Shown: positions 7,701 to 7,947 of the stretch, in pieces
Layout of the letters: every line of letters begins with the position of its first letter
Numbering within the stretch: position 1 is the first letter of the stretch
Origin: Bacteroidota bacterium
GTDB taxonomy: Bacteria > Bacteroidota > Bacteroidia > NORP154
DNA: 7,947 bases
Direction: 5' to 3'
Assembly (NCBI GenBank): GCA_002401055.1
Contig: NVRZ01000135.1
Location: forward strand, 1 to 7,947
The notes under the pieces: generated by a model
The model's database searches: none
What the model was told of the DNA's origin: nothing
The model's input: only the letters and a program-made list of their open reading frames with translations
Translations under genes and position numbers: made by a program

Positions 7701-7947
7701 GTTGGTTCAGCAACAGCGACAGGTTCAATTACTGCTGGTGTGACAGGCGCAACAGGAGCTGCTGTCCCTCCAGCCTTTTCTGAGATGTAATCTACTATTT
7801 GTTGTAGTGTTCTCAACTCGGCTAATTCTTGTGGATTAACGCCTTCAACCGACGGATTCGCTGCTGTCATCGCGCCAAAGATCTCCACTCGTTTGATTGA
7901 ATCAATTCCTAGGTCTGCTTCCATGTCCATGGTCAATTCCAGCATTT
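4799..7947 (-). CDS. pfaA: PfaA-like megasynthase subunit, C-terminal part: ACP-ACP-KR-DH (5' end outside window)
   Basis: This is the C-terminal 1048 or more residues of a Pfa-type synthase subunit. The frame is open to the right edge. The Met at 7945 lies inside an ACP domain, at the position equal to Met123 of the next copy, so it is not the true start. Numbering from that Met: ACP copy 1 (1-58, incomplete) with phosphopantetheine Ser16; a Pro/Ala-rich linker (59-102); ACP copy 2 (about 104-181) with Ser138. Both have the LGIDSIKRVEI signature typical of PfaA ACPs. Next come a charged linker, a KR structural region (about 215-475) and a catalytic KR (about 483-720) with TGGARG at 491-496 for NADPH and Ser666, Tyr679 and Asn683. 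A C-terminal hotdog dehydratase (about 770-1048) has HVIQGNAVLP (His791, Gly795, Pro800) and DVMYQ (Asp964, Gln968), so both DH catalytic residues are present. KS, AT and further ACPs are expected upstream. The stop is TAA at 4801-4799. The gene is likely first of the pair in an operon with the PfaC-like gene. PUFA versus another long-chain product cannot be decided here. Confidence 0.9.
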   Translation of the reverse strand, partial: MLELTMDMEADLGIDSIKRVEIFGAMTAANPSVEGVNPQELAELRTLQQIVDYISEKAGGTAAPVAPVTPAVIEPVAVAEPTPTPAPVSTPPVTAPQGSADNGSIEKLLLEVIAEKTGYPSEMLELTMDMEADLGIDSIKRVEIFGAMTAANPSVEGVNPQELAELRTLQQIVDYISDKAGGTKAVVGNSPEVGLKKKELTLSEKSKPAESNQVIPEYEEVTVPVTGNYPNVPRSAVVLKNIPEPDRLEVILEPGEITLITNDGTAATVELCLELLSKGHNVTVLSYPADLVKPGKNGLPSGVTEVHLKDTSDSTISATISGMKGAVSQFIHMHPHLRFPLGKLGMQYDREKSLIKSVYILAKYLKEPLNGLAEKHRTAFMIVTRMDGALGVENPGNVSVFGGGLFGLTKCLNLEWSKVFCRGTDIAPGINAKAAAQNIYAELFDADQCVTDTSYGTDGKRYTLLAKPTVGIKKGQKIKSSITRKSVFLVTGGARGVTADCVKQMASSFKCSFILVGRSELQTTEPDWSVGVVDEIEMKRKAMESLISAGEKPLPKAVQGMVGNVLAKREIEANLQFIVDQGARVEYVAADVTDAKVLKVAVDKCTAKLGGITGIVHGAGRLADKLIENKTEADFDAVFDVKVQGLLAVTQCINIEDIKHVVLFSSVAGFYGNVGQTDYAIANEILNRLAHLFKKNHPDVHVVSINWGAWDSGMVSPELKKIFDEHNVSLVPTDEGPHAMIDQLSNVYANQQQVVLGGTLPMAKAATNDPLKTYIMHRTLLESSNPFLKHHVIQGNAVLPIINASTWMAQSAADLYPGFHLTGAEQVALFKGIVFDGNQQDNYQIKVKELQKSDEIIQVEVTISSDSGATLPTNHYRSLINLASARPTAPSMPLPDLHSLKAVNPDASIIYKDGTLFHGADFRGVKQILKLDEGGTLLLCEHEGVDPNRQGQFPVKELNVFLTDVMYQSLLIWIRRYHDCASLPLSTEMVDIYKVLPFGRPFYVLLEVISSDEFGMEADITAFDAETGSVYMKSYNARVTMSKELQWA
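7398..7945 (-). repeat. Tandem ACP-coding repeat, two visible copies, 366-bp period
   Basis: Copies at 7945-7764 and 7579-7398 encode the core of two ACP domains and are separated by a Pro/Ala-rich linker. By hand count, about 25 of 183 bases differ, yet only one of 61 residues changes (Glu to Asp near the end). Copy 1 is cut by the window edge, so the real number of ACPs is unknown; Pfa synthases commonly have four to nine. The repeat belongs to the coding sequence and is not a mobile repeat. Confidence 0.95.

Noticed and set aside
7943..7945. ATG at 7945 as the start of the PfaA-like gene
   Set aside because: It is an internal Met inside an ACP domain, matched by the same Met in the next copy, and the frame stays open to the window edge.

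Overview
The window is one co-directional minus-strand segment of a multidomain lipid/polyketide megasynthase operon of the Pfa type (polyunsaturated or 'secondary' fatty acid synthase). Both large genes are cut by the window edges. The moderate-to-low GC, weak Shine-Dalgarno signals, and an S23/IVS-type four-helix-bundle gene with GAACAAGG/ATTAACGA flanks all suggest a Bacteroidota bacterium, probably a marine Cytophagia- or Flavobacteriia-like one. That assignment is inference.

Reading along the minus strand from right to left: (1) 7947-4799 is the C-terminal part of a PfaA-like subunit, with two visible acyl carrier protein (ACP) domains, a ketoreductase (KR) and a C-terminal hotdog dehydratase (DH). 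Its true start lies outside the window. (2) 4718-4350 is a 122-residue four-helix-bundle protein of the 23S rRNA intervening-sequence family. It sits between the two megasynthase genes and is bracketed by imperfect inverted repeats, so it looks like a small inserted cassette. (3) 4282 to the left edge is a PfaC-like subunit of at least 1427 residues, with an active ketosynthase (KS), a degenerate KS/chain-length factor (CLF) and an acyltransferase (AT). It has no stop in the window, so further domains are expected downstream.

The two large genes would cooperate as follows. The ACPs of the PfaA-like subunit carry the growing chain. The KS/CLF pair and AT of the PfaC-like subunit load and condense malonyl units. 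The KR reduces the beta-keto group and the DH removes water. The enoyl reductase (PfaD), the phosphopantetheinyl transferase, the PfaA N-terminal KS-AT and any tandem DH domains of PfaC would lie outside the window. Fusion of an AT to KS-CLF recalls the myxobacterial Pfa3 layout (KS-CLF-AT-DH-DH) more than the gammaproteobacterial one, where the AT is a separate PfaB.

The intergenic stretches (4283-4349 and 4719-4798) are short and show no convincing promoter or terminator, so the genes are probably co-transcribed. I see no RNA gene, CRISPR array, transposase or integrase. Plus-strand open frames are antisense shadows of the two large genes. The most unusual points are the four-helix-bundle cassette inside a biosynthetic operon, the Glu and Ser that replace catalytic residues in the CLF, and two ACP copies that are almost identical as protein but clearly diverged at synonymous sites.
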